A stretch of 64,000 bases of DNA from Nocardia abscessus (GTDB taxonomy: Bacteria > Actinomycetota > Actinomycetes > Mycobacteriales > Mycobacteriaceae). The stretch covers positions 62,001 to 126,000 of the forward strand of contig NZ_JADLQO010000015.1 in NCBI RefSeq assembly GCF_015477775.1, in the 5' to 3' direction. The position numbers were made by a program, and so were the translations under genes. Positions 49,750 to 58,735 of the stretch are shown here, piece by piece. The notes under the pieces are model-generated. The model made no database searches. It was given only the letters and a program-made list of their open reading frames with translations, and was not told the DNA's origin. Position 1 is the first letter of the stretch. The number at the start of each line of letters is the position of its first letter.

Positions 49750-50850
49750 GTGACCGAGACGAGCCTTCTGCAAGGACCCATCCACGCCGTGCACGTCGAG
49801 CTGGGCGCCACCTTCGCGCCCTTCGGCGGCTGGGAGATGCCGGTGTCCTACGCGGGCACGGTGACCGAGCACCAGGCGGTTCGCACGGCGGTGGGCCTGT
49901 TCGACGTCAGTCATCTCGGCAAGGCGGCGGTGCGTGGCCCCGGCGCCGCGGCGTACGTGAACTCGGCGCTCACCAACGATCTCGGCCGCATCCAGGCGGG
50001 CAAGGCGCAGTACACGCTGTGCTGTGCTCCCGACGGGGGAGTGATCGACGACCTGATCGCCTACTACGTCGGCGACGACGAGATCTTCCTGGTGCCGAAC
50101 GCCGCCAACACCGCGGCGGTCGTGGCGGAACTGCGCAAGGCCGCGCCCGACGGCGTGACCGTCACCGACGAACACCGCGACTACGCCGTGTTCGCCGTGC
50201 AGGGCCCGCGCTCCACCGAGGTGCTGACCGCGCTCGGCCTGCCCACCGACCTCGAGTACATGGCCTATGCCGACGCCGTGTGGGACGGCCGGCCGGTCCG
50301 CGTCTGCCGCACCGGCTACACCGGCGAACACGGCTACGAGTTGCTGCCGCGCTGGGACGACGCCGAACCGCTGTTCGGCGCCTTGGTCGAGCGGGTGCGC
50401 GCCGCCGAAGGCCAGGTAGCCGGGCTCGGCGCCCGCGACACCCTGCGTACCGAGATGGGCTATCCCTTGCACGGGCACGAACTCTCGCCTGCGATCTCCC
50501 CGGTGCAGGCGCGCTGCGGGTGGGCGGTCGGCTGGAAGAAGCCGGAGTTCTGGGGCAAGGCCGCTCTGGAACAGGAGAAGTCGGAGGGTCCGCGCCGAAT
50601 CCTGCTCGGCCTGAAGGCACTCGACCGCGGTGTACTCCGGCAAGGGCAAACCGTGCTGCGGGGCGGGGAACCGGTCGGCGAAACCACTTCCGGCACCTTC
50701 TCGCCCACCCTCAAGGTCGGCATCGCGCTGGCCCTGCTGGACACCTCCGCCGACATCGAACCCGGTACCGAGGTGGAGGTCGACGTTCGCGGCCGCCGCC
50801 TGCGCTGCGAAACCGTGCGCCCACCTTTCGTCCGCACCAACACCAAGTGA
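49750..50850 (+). CDS. gcvT: Aminomethyltransferase, glycine cleavage T protein
   Basis: 366 residues from GTG 49750. The T protein transfers the aminomethyl group from lipoylated GcvH to tetrahydrofolate, releasing ammonia. Typical sequence: HVELGATFAPFGGWEMPVSY, AVRTAVGLFDVSHLGKAAVR, AQYTLCCAPDGGVIDDLIAY, RTGYTGEHGYELLPRWDDAE, ARDTLRTEMGYPLHGHEL and the C-terminal barrel (GEPVGETTSGTFSPTLKVGI). The gcvP and gcvH partners are not in the window. As in mycobacteria it lies next to ilvE; here both are on the plus strand. Confidence 0.95.
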   Translation: MTETSLLQGPIHAVHVELGATFAPFGGWEMPVSYAGTVTEHQAVRTAVGLFDVSHLGKAAVRGPGAAAYVNSALTNDLGRIQAGKAQYTLCCAPDGGVIDDLIAYYVGDDEIFLVPNAANTAAVVAELRKAAPDGVTVTDEHRDYAVFAVQGPRSTEVLTALGLPTDLEYMAYADAVWDGRPVRVCRTGYTGEHGYELLPRWDDAEPLFGALVERVRAAEGQVAGLGARDTLRTEMGYPLHGHELSPAISPVQARCGWAVGWKKPEFWGKAALEQEKSEGPRRILLGLKALDRGVLRQGQTVLRGGEPVGETTSGTFSPTLKVGIALALLDTSADIEPGTEVEVDVRGRRLRCETVRPPFVRTNTK

Positions 50851-50959
50851 CTCCGGCCGCTACCCGCCGCGCCGCTCGGGTGATCGGCCGTGGTCTGCGC
50901 CGGGTGCCTCGGGGGACCAGGGGCGCGGACCGTGGCGGAATCGCCGGAATCGCGCCCGA

Positions 50960-50965
50960 TAGGAT
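50960..50965 (+). promoter_or_regulatory. -10 element (TAGGAT), leaderless
   Basis: TAGGAT ends seven bases before the ilvE ATG at 50973, with no ribosome binding site between. Confidence 0.6.
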
Positions 50966-50972
50966 CGTCGCC

Positions 50973-52070
50973 ATGACCGCTGCCGCACAGTTCACCCGTG
51001 TTCCGCATCCCGCGCCACTCGCGGCGCAGCGGCGACAAGAGGTACTGGCGGAGCCGGGGTTCGGGCGGTACTTCACCGACCACATGGTCTCGATCGATTA
51101 CGTCGGCGGCACGTGGACCAACGCGCGGGTGGAGCCGTACGGCCCGCTGGCGTTGGATCCCGCGACCATGGTGTTCCACTACGGCCAGGCCATCTTCGAG
51201 GGGCTCAAGGCCTACCGTCAGGGTGACGGCAGTGTCTCCTGCTTCCGGATCGATGCCAACGCCGCACGTTTCCGCAGGTCGGCTCGCCGTATGGCGATGG
51301 CGGAACTGCCCGACGAGCTGTTCATCGAGTCGGTGCGCCAACTGCTCGAGGTGGACCGGGACTGGGTGCCCGCGGCGGGCGGCGAGGAATCGCTGTACCT
51401 GCGGCCGTTCATGTTCGCCACCGAGGCCGGGCTCGGTGTGAAGCCCGCCGCGGAGTACAAGTACCTGTTGCTCGGTTCCCCGGCGGGAGCGTACTTCCCG
51501 CGCGGTGTGAAGCCGGTGCGGGTCTGGCTGTCCACCGAGTACGTGCGCGCCGCGCCGGGCGGCACCGGCGAGGCGAAGGTCGCGGGCAATTACGCCGCTT
51601 CGCTGCTGGCTCAGGCCGAGGCAACGGCCAAGGGATGCGATCAGGTGGTGTGGCTGGACGCGTGTGAGCGCCGCTACGTCGAGGAAATGGGCACCAACAA
51701 CCTGTTCTTCGTCTTCGGGTCCGGTTCCGAGGCGCGGCTGGTCACGCCGGAGCTGTCCGGCTCGTTGCTGCCGGGCATCACTCGCGATTCGCTGCTCACC
51801 CTTGCCGCCGATTCCGGCTTCCCCGTCGAGGAGCGCAAGATCTCGGTCGAGGAATGGCGCAAGGGCGCCGAATCCGGTGAGATCACCGAGGTTTTCGCCT
51901 GCGGGACTGCCGCGGTGATCACCCCGGTCGGCTGGGTCCGTTCCGGTACGGGCGAGTTCACCATCGGCGGCGGAGAGCCCGGCGCGGTCACCATGGCTCT
52001 GCGCGACACCCTCACCGGCATCCAGCGCGGCACGTTCGCCGACAAGCACGGCTGGATGCGGGGTATGTGA
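50973..52070 (+). CDS. ilvE: Branched-chain amino acid aminotransferase
   Basis: 365 residues from ATG 50973. It is a PLP enzyme of fold type IV that aminates the 2-oxo acids of leucine, isoleucine and valine with glutamate. Features: MVFHYGQAIFEGLKAYRQGD, the catalytic lysine Lys202 in GEAKVAGNYAAS, RRYVEEMGTNNLFFVFGSGS, and the cofactor-phosphate loop GITRDSLLTLAADSG with EVFACGTAAVITPVGWV. The length and sequence match mycobacterial IlvE. It is convergent with the MBL-fold gene, separated by a single base. Confidence 0.96.
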   Translation: MTAAAQFTRVPHPAPLAAQRRQEVLAEPGFGRYFTDHMVSIDYVGGTWTNARVEPYGPLALDPATMVFHYGQAIFEGLKAYRQGDGSVSCFRIDANAARFRRSARRMAMAELPDELFIESVRQLLEVDRDWVPAAGGEESLYLRPFMFATEAGLGVKPAAEYKYLLLGSPAGAYFPRGVKPVRVWLSTEYVRAAPGGTGEAKVAGNYAASLLAQAEATAKGCDQVVWLDACERRYVEEMGTNNLFFVFGSGSEARLVTPELSGSLLPGITRDSLLTLAADSGFPVEERKISVEEWRKGAESGEITEVFACGTAAVITPVGWVRSGTGEFTIGGGEPGAVTMALRDTLTGIQRGTFADKHGWMRGM

Positions 52071-52071
52071 C

Positions 52072-52785
52072 TCAGCCAGGCATCAGCATGTGCCACTGCT
52101 CCAGCGTCCGCGGGCGCATGACGTAGTTTTTGTCCCGGACAGTGGAGAGTGCGGCGCTGGGTTCCTGCGAATACCAGTGGCCCGGGTAGACGACCGGGTC
52201 GCCGGCGAGTCCGGCCAGGTAGCGCAGGCTGCGGAACATTTCGTCCGAATCGCCGCCGGGGAAATCGGTGCGGCCGCAGCCGTCGACGAACAGGGTGTCG
52301 CCTGCGATCAGGCGGTTGTCGAACAGGAAGCACTGGCTGCCCGGAGTGTGTCCGGGCGTGTGTAGTAACTCGATGTCGAAGGCCCCGACGGTGACCTTGT
52401 CGCCGTGCTCGTGACCGGTCAGCTCGCTTTCGGCGATACCGGTGACATCGGCCACCCATGGCAGCTCTGTGACGTTGACATGCACTGGGACGCTTGTCTT
52501 TTCGAGGAGCTCGCGCACGCCGCGCAGGGTGAAGCCGAGCATCGTCCCGCCCACGTGATCGGGGTGGTGATGGGTGGCGAGCACGCCGCTGAGCCGCAGA
52601 CCGTCTCCCTCGGCGATGTCCACCAGATCACCCGCCGCGTAGGCCGGATCGATCACCACGCACTCGCCCGTTTCCCGATCGCCGATCAGATACGCGAAAT
52701 TGCGCATCTGCGTCGCGATCGGATCGCCCACGGCGTAGTCGCGTCCCGACAACAGCTGGCGAAAATACAGGCGCTCAGAAGACAT
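52072..52785 (-). CDS. MBL-fold metallo-hydrolase (glyoxalase II-like)
   Basis: 237 residues from ATG 52785. The metallo-beta-lactamase fold metal motif is VLATHHHPDHVGGTMLGF (HxHxDH), followed by LLHTPGHTPGSQCFLFDNRL, IAGDTLFVDGCGRTDFPGG with the bridging aspartate, and VVYPGHWYSQEPSAALST. The order of motifs fits glyoxalase II and persulfide-dioxygenase relatives. Cytosolic. It is not fixed to one substrate by the sequence alone. Confidence 0.88.
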   Translation of the reverse strand: MSSERLYFRQLLSGRDYAVGDPIATQMRNFAYLIGDRETGECVVIDPAYAAGDLVDIAEGDGLRLSGVLATHHHPDHVGGTMLGFTLRGVRELLEKTSVPVHVNVTELPWVADVTGIAESELTGHEHGDKVTVGAFDIELLHTPGHTPGSQCFLFDNRLIAGDTLFVDGCGRTDFPGGDSDEMFRSLRYLAGLAGDPVVYPGHWYSQEPSAALSTVRDKNYVMRPRTLEQWHMLMPG

Positions 52786-52918
52786 ACCGCCCACCTTATT
52801 GCCCGACCCAGACGATCCGCGCGCCGCGGCCGGAAAAATTCCAGTGACCCAGACTCTCGGGCGGTTCCGAACCGGTCCCATGCTCGAGTGGGCATGCCGA
52901 GCAGGCGCCGCGAGCAGG

Positions 52919-53674
52919 TCAGCCGGGCTGGACGGCGAGGGACAGCACGACCGCCGTGAGCGCCACGGCGGTCTCGACAGCGGCGCCGAGGACGTCACCG
53001 GAAAGTCCGCCGAAGCGGCGGGCGCAGTGCCGGACCAGGATCGCCGAGGCGGCCAGGCCGAACATCACGGCGAGGGGGCCGAGCCACGGGCAGCCGGGGA
53101 CGGCGAAAACGGCGAGGGCGACGGCAGCCACCGGCCAGCACACCGCGGCCACAGCCGATTGCGTGCCCGCGACCAGAACGCCGAACCCGGTGCCCGGCGC
53201 GGCGGGAATACCCCGGCAGGCCAGAATCACCGTGACACGGCCGGTCGCCACGGCGAGGGCCACCGCGAGCCATCTGCCCGAATCGGCCAGGGACGCGAAC
53301 GAAAACGCTTGCACCCCAATGGTGAACGTGAGACCCGCGACGCCGAAAGGACCGGCCCCGCCGCTTTTCATGATCTGCCTGGCCCGCTCGGGCGGCCCGT
53401 AGCTGCCGAGCCCGTCCAAGGTGTCGGCCAGGCCGTCCAGGTGCATACCCCTGGTGATCAACGCCAGTGCGCCGACCACCAGCAGCCCGGCCAGCGAAGC
53501 GCTCGTTCCGGCCCGGGTCAGCGCCCAGAGCAGGCCCGCGGCCCCCGCGCCGAGTAGCGCGCCGACCAGCGGCGCCAACAGGATCGCGCGGCCCGCCGCC
53601 GAGCGATCCACGGCCTCCGGCCCCCGGACCGGCAGCACCGTGAGCCAGGAAATCGCCAACCGAACCCCGTTCAC
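52919..53674 (-). CDS. cobS: Adenosylcobinamide-GDP ribazoletransferase
   Basis: 251 residues from GTG 53674. It is an integral membrane enzyme that joins adenosylcobinamide-GDP and alpha-ribazole to make adenosylcobalamin (phosphate). About six hydrophobic helices are seen. The conserved motif is ITRGMHLDGLADTLDGLGSY, then GPPERARQIMKSGGAGPFGV. It follows cobT by 172 bp on the same strand. Confidence 0.95.
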   Translation of the reverse strand: MNGVRLAISWLTVLPVRGPEAVDRSAAGRAILLAPLVGALLGAGAAGLLWALTRAGTSASLAGLLVVGALALITRGMHLDGLADTLDGLGSYGPPERARQIMKSGGAGPFGVAGLTFTIGVQAFSFASLADSGRWLAVALAVATGRVTVILACRGIPAAPGTGFGVLVAGTQSAVAAVCWPVAAVALAVFAVPGCPWLGPLAVMFGLAASAILVRHCARRFGGLSGDVLGAAVETAVALTAVVLSLAVQPG

Positions 53675-53846
53675 GCCGATCCTCGATCGGCAGGCGGCAC
53701 TCGGCGCGTCTTGCCGGGGCTTCGAGAGGTGATGGCGGGGCCGTGGTAGTTCAGCGGCCCGCCCGCCGTGAGGCCGAAATACTCCGGAGCCCGCCCCGCA
53801 CCCGGCGTCGACGGGTGGGGGAATACGGCGCAGGAGCGGGAAGACT

Positions 53847-54926
53847 TCACTTGCGCAGGCTCGGGGCGGGGGTTGCCGGTTCGGGTTCCGCGGTGCTGAC
53901 GCCCGCCTCGGCGAAGGTGGACATCTCCGCGAGAGTCGCCACCGCCGAGCGGAGGATGGGAAGGGCGGTCAGGGCGCCGGAACCTTCGCCGAGGCGCATG
54001 GTCAGGTCGACCAAGGGTTCGAGTCGCAGGTGTCGCAGCGCGAGGTCGTGCGCCGGTTCGGTGGATCGGTGACCGGCCAGCCACCAGGCGCTCGCGCCCG
54101 CGGCGAGGTCTTCGGCGACCATCGCCGCGGCCGTCACGACGACACCGTCGAGGATGACGGGCGTGCGCCGGGTGGCGGCCTGGGCGAGGAACGCGGCCAT
54201 CGCGGCGAAGTCGGCGCCGCCTGCCACCCGAAGGAGCTCGACCGGGTCCTTCACCACCGGGCGGGCGCGGCGCATCGCATCACGGATAGCGGCGACCTTG
54301 CGGATCCATCCGGCGTCGTCCACGCCGGTGCCCCGGCCCACCGCGGCGACCGGTTCGGTATCGGTGAGGCTGGCGATGAGCACCGTGGCCGGAGTGGTGT
54401 TGCCGATGCCCATGTCACCCGCGATCAGCAGGTCGGCGCCCGCGTCGATCTCCTCGTCGGCGATGGCACGGCCCGCGGCGAGCGCCGACTCGACCTCTGC
54501 GGCGGTGAGCGCGTCTTCGCGATCGATCGACCCGCTGGAGCGGCGCACCTTGTGCTCGGAAACCTGCGGCTCGGTGTCGGCGTCGACGCAGAGATCGGCG
54601 ACCCGGACGGTCGCGCCCGCCACGGCCGCGAGCGCGTTCACCGCGGCCCCGCCGCCCAGGAAGTTCGCCACCATCTGCGCGGTGACCTCGCTCGGATACG
54701 CCGACACCCCGTGCCGCGCGACGCCGTGATCCCCGGCGAACACCACCACCCGGGCGCGCTCGAACTGCGCGGGCGGGCATGCGCCCTGACAGGCCGCCAC
54801 CCAGTTACCGAGTTGCTCCAGTCGGCCCAGTGCCCCATGGGGTTTGGTCAGCTGCGCCTGCCGCTGCTCGGCCGCCGCACGAAACTGTGCGTCCGGAGGC
54901 GCTACCGGTCCGAATCCGTGCGTCAC
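53847..54926 (-). CDS. cobT: Nicotinate-nucleotide--dimethylbenzimidazole phosphoribosyltransferase
   Basis: 359 residues from GTG 54926. It makes alpha-ribazole phosphate, the lower-ligand nucleotide of cobalamin. Motifs: LTKPHGALGRLEQLGNWVA, VVVFAGDHGVARHGVSAYPS, ADLLIAGDMGIGNTTPATVL, GGADFAAMAAFLAQAA, and the catalytic glutamate region LTMRLGEGSGALTALPIL. The Ala/Pro-rich C-terminal tail is not conserved. It is followed by cobS and preceded, 290 bp upstream, by cobU. Confidence 0.96.
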   Translation of the reverse strand: MTHGFGPVAPPDAQFRAAAEQRQAQLTKPHGALGRLEQLGNWVAACQGACPPAQFERARVVVFAGDHGVARHGVSAYPSEVTAQMVANFLGGGAAVNALAAVAGATVRVADLCVDADTEPQVSEHKVRRSSGSIDREDALTAAEVESALAAGRAIADEEIDAGADLLIAGDMGIGNTTPATVLIASLTDTEPVAAVGRGTGVDDAGWIRKVAAIRDAMRRARPVVKDPVELLRVAGGADFAAMAAFLAQAATRRTPVILDGVVVTAAAMVAEDLAAGASAWWLAGHRSTEPAHDLALRHLRLEPLVDLTMRLGEGSGALTALPILRSAVATLAEMSTFAEAGVSTAEPEPATPAPSLRK

Positions 54927-55216
54927 TATCGAGCCTTTCGGTCATGGCGGTTCCGCCGACTACGCCGCCCAATCTTGCCATTGCCCCGCCGGGGCGTCGG
55001 CCGGATGTCCGGCCCCGCCGCACCCGCTCGGCAGCGCCGCCGGGTCCGCGAGCCCGCTCGATGGCTTGCTTCGCCACCGCGCGAGATGGGTGCGGGCGGA
55101 CCTGGCCTCGACGCTCGACGAGCGGGTCGGTGGGAGACGACGGCGATCGGCCGAGTTCGCGGGTCGGTTCGGCCCCTCCAATGGCAGGCAGGTTCGAGGG
55201 GCGTTGCACGCGGCTG

Positions 55217-55771
55217 CTATTTGAGCCGGAGCGGAAGACCGGCGATGACGAAGAACGCTTCGTCGCAGACCTGGGCCAGGCGCTGGTTGAGGGTGCCGAC
55301 CTCGTCGCGGAAGAGGCGGCCGGAGCGCGTGGCGGGGATGACGCCCATGCCGACCTCCGGGCTGACGATCACGAGATCGCCGGTATAGGCGGCGACGGCC
55401 GCCACCAGCGCGTCGGTGTCGGGGGAGACCGTGCCGCGTGGGGCTTCCCAGGCCTCGCGCGCGTCGATGCGGGCCGTGAGCCAGGTGCCGATGTCATCGA
55501 TCAGGGTGCAGGCCGAAGGCGCGGGTTCGGTGAGAATCGTTGCCGGATCGGCGCTTTCGATGGTCGACCAGCCCGCCGGGCGTCGGCCGCGGTGCTTGGC
55601 GATGCGCTCGGCGAAATCATGGTCGTCGGGGTCGGGCACCGCGGTGGCGAGATAGCGCACCGGGCCTCCCGCCCGCACCGCAAGGTCCTCCGCGAACGCC
55701 GACTTCCCGGATCGCGCGCCACCGAGAACGAGGGTGCTTCGTGGCGCTGCCGATGCGGGACTTTGTGACAC
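55217..55771 (-). CDS. cobU: Adenosylcobinamide kinase/guanylyltransferase
   Basis: 184 residues from GTG 55771. It phosphorylates adenosylcobinamide and then attaches GMP. The P-loop is LVLGGARSGKSAFAEDLA. The guanylylated histidine region is RIAKHRGRRPAGWSTIESAD. LIDDIGTWLTARID and VSPEVGMGVIPATRSGRLFR complete the family pattern. The TAGCGT six bases before the GTG indicates a leaderless transcript. cobU, cobT and cobS together supply nucleotide-loop assembly. Confidence 0.95.
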   Translation of the reverse strand: MSQSPASAAPRSTLVLGGARSGKSAFAEDLAVRAGGPVRYLATAVPDPDDHDFAERIAKHRGRRPAGWSTIESADPATILTEPAPSACTLIDDIGTWLTARIDAREAWEAPRGTVSPDTDALVAAVAAYTGDLVIVSPEVGMGVIPATRSGRLFRDEVGTLNQRLAQVCDEAFFVIAGLPLRLK

Positions 55772-55777
55772 GGGTGC

Positions 55778-55783
55778 ACGCTA
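55778..55783 (-). promoter_or_regulatory. -10 element (TAGCGT), leaderless
   Basis: Minus-strand TAGCGT ends six bases before the cobU GTG at 55771. No cobalamin riboswitch could be recognised in the short upstream region. Confidence 0.45.
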
Positions 55784-55933
55784 TCAACCGAACAGCCAAC
55801 CCCTTTACGTCTGCCGCGCCACCTCGCCCCGGCGTGCCGCCATCACTCGCGGATTTCCGTGACACTTGCCCCCTGGTGTCGTGGCAGCTCTGAACGGGAC
55901 GCCGCGGGGCCGACCCCTCAGGGCGCGCAGAAA

Positions 55934-56902
55934 TCAGGCCGATTCCTCCGGGCTGCGGCCGAAGCGGCGGCGGTATTCGGTGGGAGCGATGCCGACCAGG
56001 CGTTGGAAGTGGTGGCGCAGGAGGGCGCCGGAGCCGAAGCCGGAGCGGGCGGCGATGTGCTCCAGTCCGAGGTCGGTTTCCTCCAGTAGCTGCTCGGCCA
56101 GCAGCACGCGCTGGTTGGTGAGCCATTTCACCGGAGTGGTTCCGGTCTCGGCGGCGAAGCGCCGGGCGAAGGTGCGGGTGGACATGTTGGCGCGGGTGGC
56201 CAGGTCTTCGACGGTGTGCGGCAGGTCGAGATGCTCGTTCATCCAAGCCAGGATGGGGGTGAGGCTGTCGGACGTGCAGGCGGCGACGGGACGTTCGATG
56301 AACTGGCGCTGCCCGCCGTCGCGCTGCGGCGGGACCACCATGCGCCGCGCGATCGCGTTGGCCACGCCGCTGCCGAGCTCGCGCCGCACCAGGTGCAGGC
56401 AGGCATCGATACCCGCGGCGGTGCCCGCGCTGGTGATCAGATCTCCTTCGTCGACGAACAGCACGTCCGGATCGACGGTCGCTTCGGGATACTCGTCGGC
56501 GAGTTTCTCGACATAGCGCCAGTGGGTGGTGCATTTGCGGCCGTCGAGCAGTCCGGCTGCCCCGGCCAGGAAAGCTCCGGAACACACGGTGAGCACCGTC
56601 GCCCCGGCTGCCGACGCGTCGCGGACGGCGGCGACGACCCGCGGATCGAACCCTCGGTCGGTCGCGGCGGCCGGGATGGCCACCAGATCGGCCGCCGACA
56701 GCTCCCCGAGGCCGTACTCCGGTGTGACGGTTATCCCGGGACTGGTCGAGTGCAGTGGAACCCCTGGCTCCGCGCCGCACACCCGGAAATCGAAGGCGGG
56801 CAGTCCGTCGGCCGTACGGTCCAGCCCGAAAACCTCACAGATGACCCCGAATTCGAACATGGCCATACGTTCGGACAGCACCACGGCGACCTTCGACAGC
56901 AT
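55934..56902 (-). CDS. GlxA-type AraC-family transcriptional regulator
   Basis: 322 residues from ATG 56902. The N-terminal DJ-1/PfpI-like domain has FEFGVICEVFGLDRTADGLP and TVLTVCSGAFLAGAAGLLDG, with the cysteine at the nucleophile elbow. The C-terminal AraC double helix-turn-helix reads VEDLATRANMSTRTFARRFA and IAARSGFGSGALLRHHFQRL with VGIAPTEYRRRF. Such proteins activate or repress small metabolic operons. It is divergent from a 53-residue membrane protein gene, and a palindrome covers its own -10 element, which suggests autoregulation. Confidence 0.9.
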   Translation of the reverse strand: MLSKVAVVLSERMAMFEFGVICEVFGLDRTADGLPAFDFRVCGAEPGVPLHSTSPGITVTPEYGLGELSAADLVAIPAAATDRGFDPRVVAAVRDASAAGATVLTVCSGAFLAGAAGLLDGRKCTTHWRYVEKLADEYPEATVDPDVLFVDEGDLITSAGTAAGIDACLHLVRRELGSGVANAIARRMVVPPQRDGGQRQFIERPVAACTSDSLTPILAWMNEHLDLPHTVEDLATRANMSTRTFARRFAAETGTTPVKWLTNQRVLLAEQLLEETDLGLEHIAARSGFGSGALLRHHFQRLVGIAPTEYRRRFGRSPEESA

Positions 56903-56905
56903 GAC

Positions 56906-56919
56906 GCCAGTCTACTGGC
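56906..56919. promoter_or_regulatory. Palindrome over the -10 of the GlxA-type regulator
   Basis: GCCAGT-CT-ACTGGC, perfect. The minus-strand -10 TAGACT (56914-56909) sits in its centre, six bases before the regulator's ATG, so binding would block the regulator's own leaderless promoter. Confidence 0.55.
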
Positions 56920-56942
56920 TGTATTTTTGCGAACAATGTCAG

Positions 56943-56962
56943 TACCGCCACTTTCGGCGGTA
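56943..56962. promoter_or_regulatory. Inverted repeat upstream of the small membrane gene
   Basis: TACCGCC-actttc-GGCGGTA, perfect 7-bp arms, 26 bp before the ATG at 56988. It could be an operator or a small hairpin. Confidence 0.5.
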
Positions 56963-56987
56963 AATCACGGAGCGCAAAATTACTGCC

Positions 56988-57149
56988 ATGGTTACTTTCC
57001 TCGTCTCCCTGGCAGTCATCGTGGCTTTCGTCACAGTCATCGCCCGCAGCACGGGGCACGCCGGCTCGTCGGACGTCATAGACCGTGACGCGCAGCGGTT
57101 GCACTCCGAACTGGCGGCAATGCTCGGCCGCGACAACCACCACCGCTGA
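56988..57149 (+). CDS. 53-residue single-helix membrane protein
   Basis: From ATG 56988 the frame encodes MVTFLVSLAVIVAFVTVIAR, one membrane helix, then a polar tail with SDVIDRDAQRLHSELAAMLG and a basic end. The composition and the inside-out charge pattern are those of a real small membrane protein. It is divergent from the GlxA-type regulator and may be its target. No ribosome binding site is obvious. Function unknown. Confidence 0.6.
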   Translation: MVTFLVSLAVIVAFVTVIARSTGHAGSSDVIDRDAQRLHSELAAMLGRDNHHR

Positions 57150-57275
57150 GCAGGATGGAACGGGCCGTCTCGGTCCGAGTGGCCGCCGCGTCCGCGACGA
57201 AGTCGCCGGCGGCGGTCGCTCGGACGCGAACCACAAGGGGGCCGCGAACACCCAGCGCCGCAGGCGCTGGAAAAA

Positions 57276-57947
57276 CTACACAGCGTCGCCCGGGTCGACG
57301 CGCGGCTTCGGGGCGCGCATCTTGCGGATCTGGGAGGCGCGGACGAAGGCGTACCAGCCGAGCCGGTAGCCGATGTCGGTGGTCTCCGGGAAGCGTTCCC
57401 TGACCCGGTTGTTCACGACTCGGCCGAGCAGGAAGCCCTCGATGCCCATGAACAGCATCATCACGAGCATGGCCAGCGTGACGATGGTCTGCAGCGCGGG
57501 CGCGACGAACATCGACAGGATCAGCACCAGTGCCATCGGCATGAACAGGCCGACCAGGTTGCGCCGGGCGTCGACGATGTCACGGGCGAACGCCCGGACC
57601 GGACCCTGGTCGCGGTGCGGCAGGTATTTGTCCTCGCCCGCGAGCATGCGTTCGCGTCGATCCGCGGCGGCCTCGCGCCGCTTGGCGGCGGCCGCCTTGC
57701 GCTCCTGCTTGGTGCCCCGCGCGGCCTTGCGCCGGGCGCGGGCCTCCTTCGCGGTGAGCGGAGCGGGTGCTACGGGTCCGCGGCGCTTGCTCTGTGCGTC
57801 ACGGCGTTTGGGGGTGGGACGGCCCTTGCCCGAGGTGGCCGTTGTGGCCGTGCGGGTGGTGCCCGCGGCCGAGTCGCCGTCCGTGACCACCGTCGATTCG
57901 GCGGTCGCGTCGGTGGTGCTGGACTCGCCGCGACGGAACAATTTCAC
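57276..57947 (-). CDS. DUF3043 membrane protein (Rv2206-like)
   Basis: 223 residues from GTG 57947 (VKLFRRGESS), the same opening as in mycobacterial relatives. A long Lys/Arg/Ala-rich cytosolic region (KRRGPVAPAPLTAKEARARR and following) is succeeded by the conserved YLPHRDQGPVRAFARDIVDA and RRNLVGLFMPMALVLILSMF, then two membrane helices (about residues 130-150 and 153-173) and FPETTDIGYRLGWYAFVRAS. The family is conserved next to the cob genes in mycobacteria (Rv2206). Function unknown. Confidence 0.88.
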   Translation of the reverse strand: MKLFRRGESSTTDATAESTVVTDGDSAAGTTRTATTATSGKGRPTPKRRDAQSKRRGPVAPAPLTAKEARARRKAARGTKQERKAAAAKRREAAADRRERMLAGEDKYLPHRDQGPVRAFARDIVDARRNLVGLFMPMALVLILSMFVAPALQTIVTLAMLVMMLFMGIEGFLLGRVVNNRVRERFPETTDIGYRLGWYAFVRASQIRKMRAPKPRVDPGDAV

Positions 57948-58144
57948 ATCGACCAGGCTATTCGATGGGTTGCGCGGCGGGAAATGCGGTCCGATTCGCC
58001 GGGAGTGTGCGGGCTCACGCAGGTTGCGTGTCACCACGGATCAGGTGATGGCAAGATGGAGGAATAGCAGCCGGCCGAGTGGTGTTGACAAACACGACCC
58101 GTGCGCTGTTCACGGGTTGACCACAGGTTCCTCGAGGAGAGTTC

Positions 58145-58495
58145 ATGACTGTGCAGAACGAGACCGCCACCCACGGTGTCACTCTGACCGACGCCGCCGC
58201 CTCGAAGGCGAAGGCACTGCTGGACCAGGAGGGACGCGACGACCTGGCGCTGCGGATCGCGGTGCAGCCTGGTGGTTGTGCCGGCCTGCGCTACCAGCTG
58301 TTCTTCGACGACCGCTCGCTCGACGGCGACCTGACCGTCGACTTCGGCGGCGTCACGCTGGCCGTCGACCGGATGAGCGCGCCGTACGTGCAGGGCGCCT
58401 CGATCGACTTCGTCGACACCATCGAGAAGCAGGGCTTCACCATCGACAACCCGAACGCCACCGGCTCCTGCGCCTGCGGCGACTCCTTCAACTGA
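58145..58495 (+). CDS. A-type iron-sulfur carrier, HesB/ErpA-like (Rv2204c-like)
   Basis: 116 residues from ATG 58145 behind GAGGAGAG. It has the three cysteines of A-type carriers: QPGGCAGLRYQLFFDDRSL near the middle and GSCACGDSF at the C-terminus. Such proteins deliver iron-sulfur clusters to targets. In this neighbourhood the client could be lipoyl synthase or respiratory enzymes, but that is inference. It matches the mycobacterial protein at the same position in the synteny block. Confidence 0.93.
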   Translation: MTVQNETATHGVTLTDAAASKAKALLDQEGRDDLALRIAVQPGGCAGLRYQLFFDDRSLDGDLTVDFGGVTLAVDRMSAPYVQGASIDFVDTIEKQGFTIDNPNATGSCACGDSFN

Positions 58496-58735
58496 GCGCT
58501 GATCGGCCGCGTGTGAGCGTGGCCGAACGCGACGACTGATGTAGCGAGGACATGGGTAACTTCCCCGGGAACGCCCAGAACTGGAGCGGCACTCAGCGCA
58601 GGACCTGAACGCAAATCCGGTGCCGCCCAACCAGTACGGCCTGAAGACCCGGAGACGCGGTTGAGCTACGGTGAGATCGGGACTCGCGTCCCGGTCTGCA
58701 CCGCCTGCCGCCTACCGTTGAAGGGGCCCAGCCAC

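Noticed and set aside
55772..55933. Cobalamin riboswitch upstream of cobU
   Set aside because: No GCCACTG-type B12 box, and a leaderless -10 lies six bases before the start.
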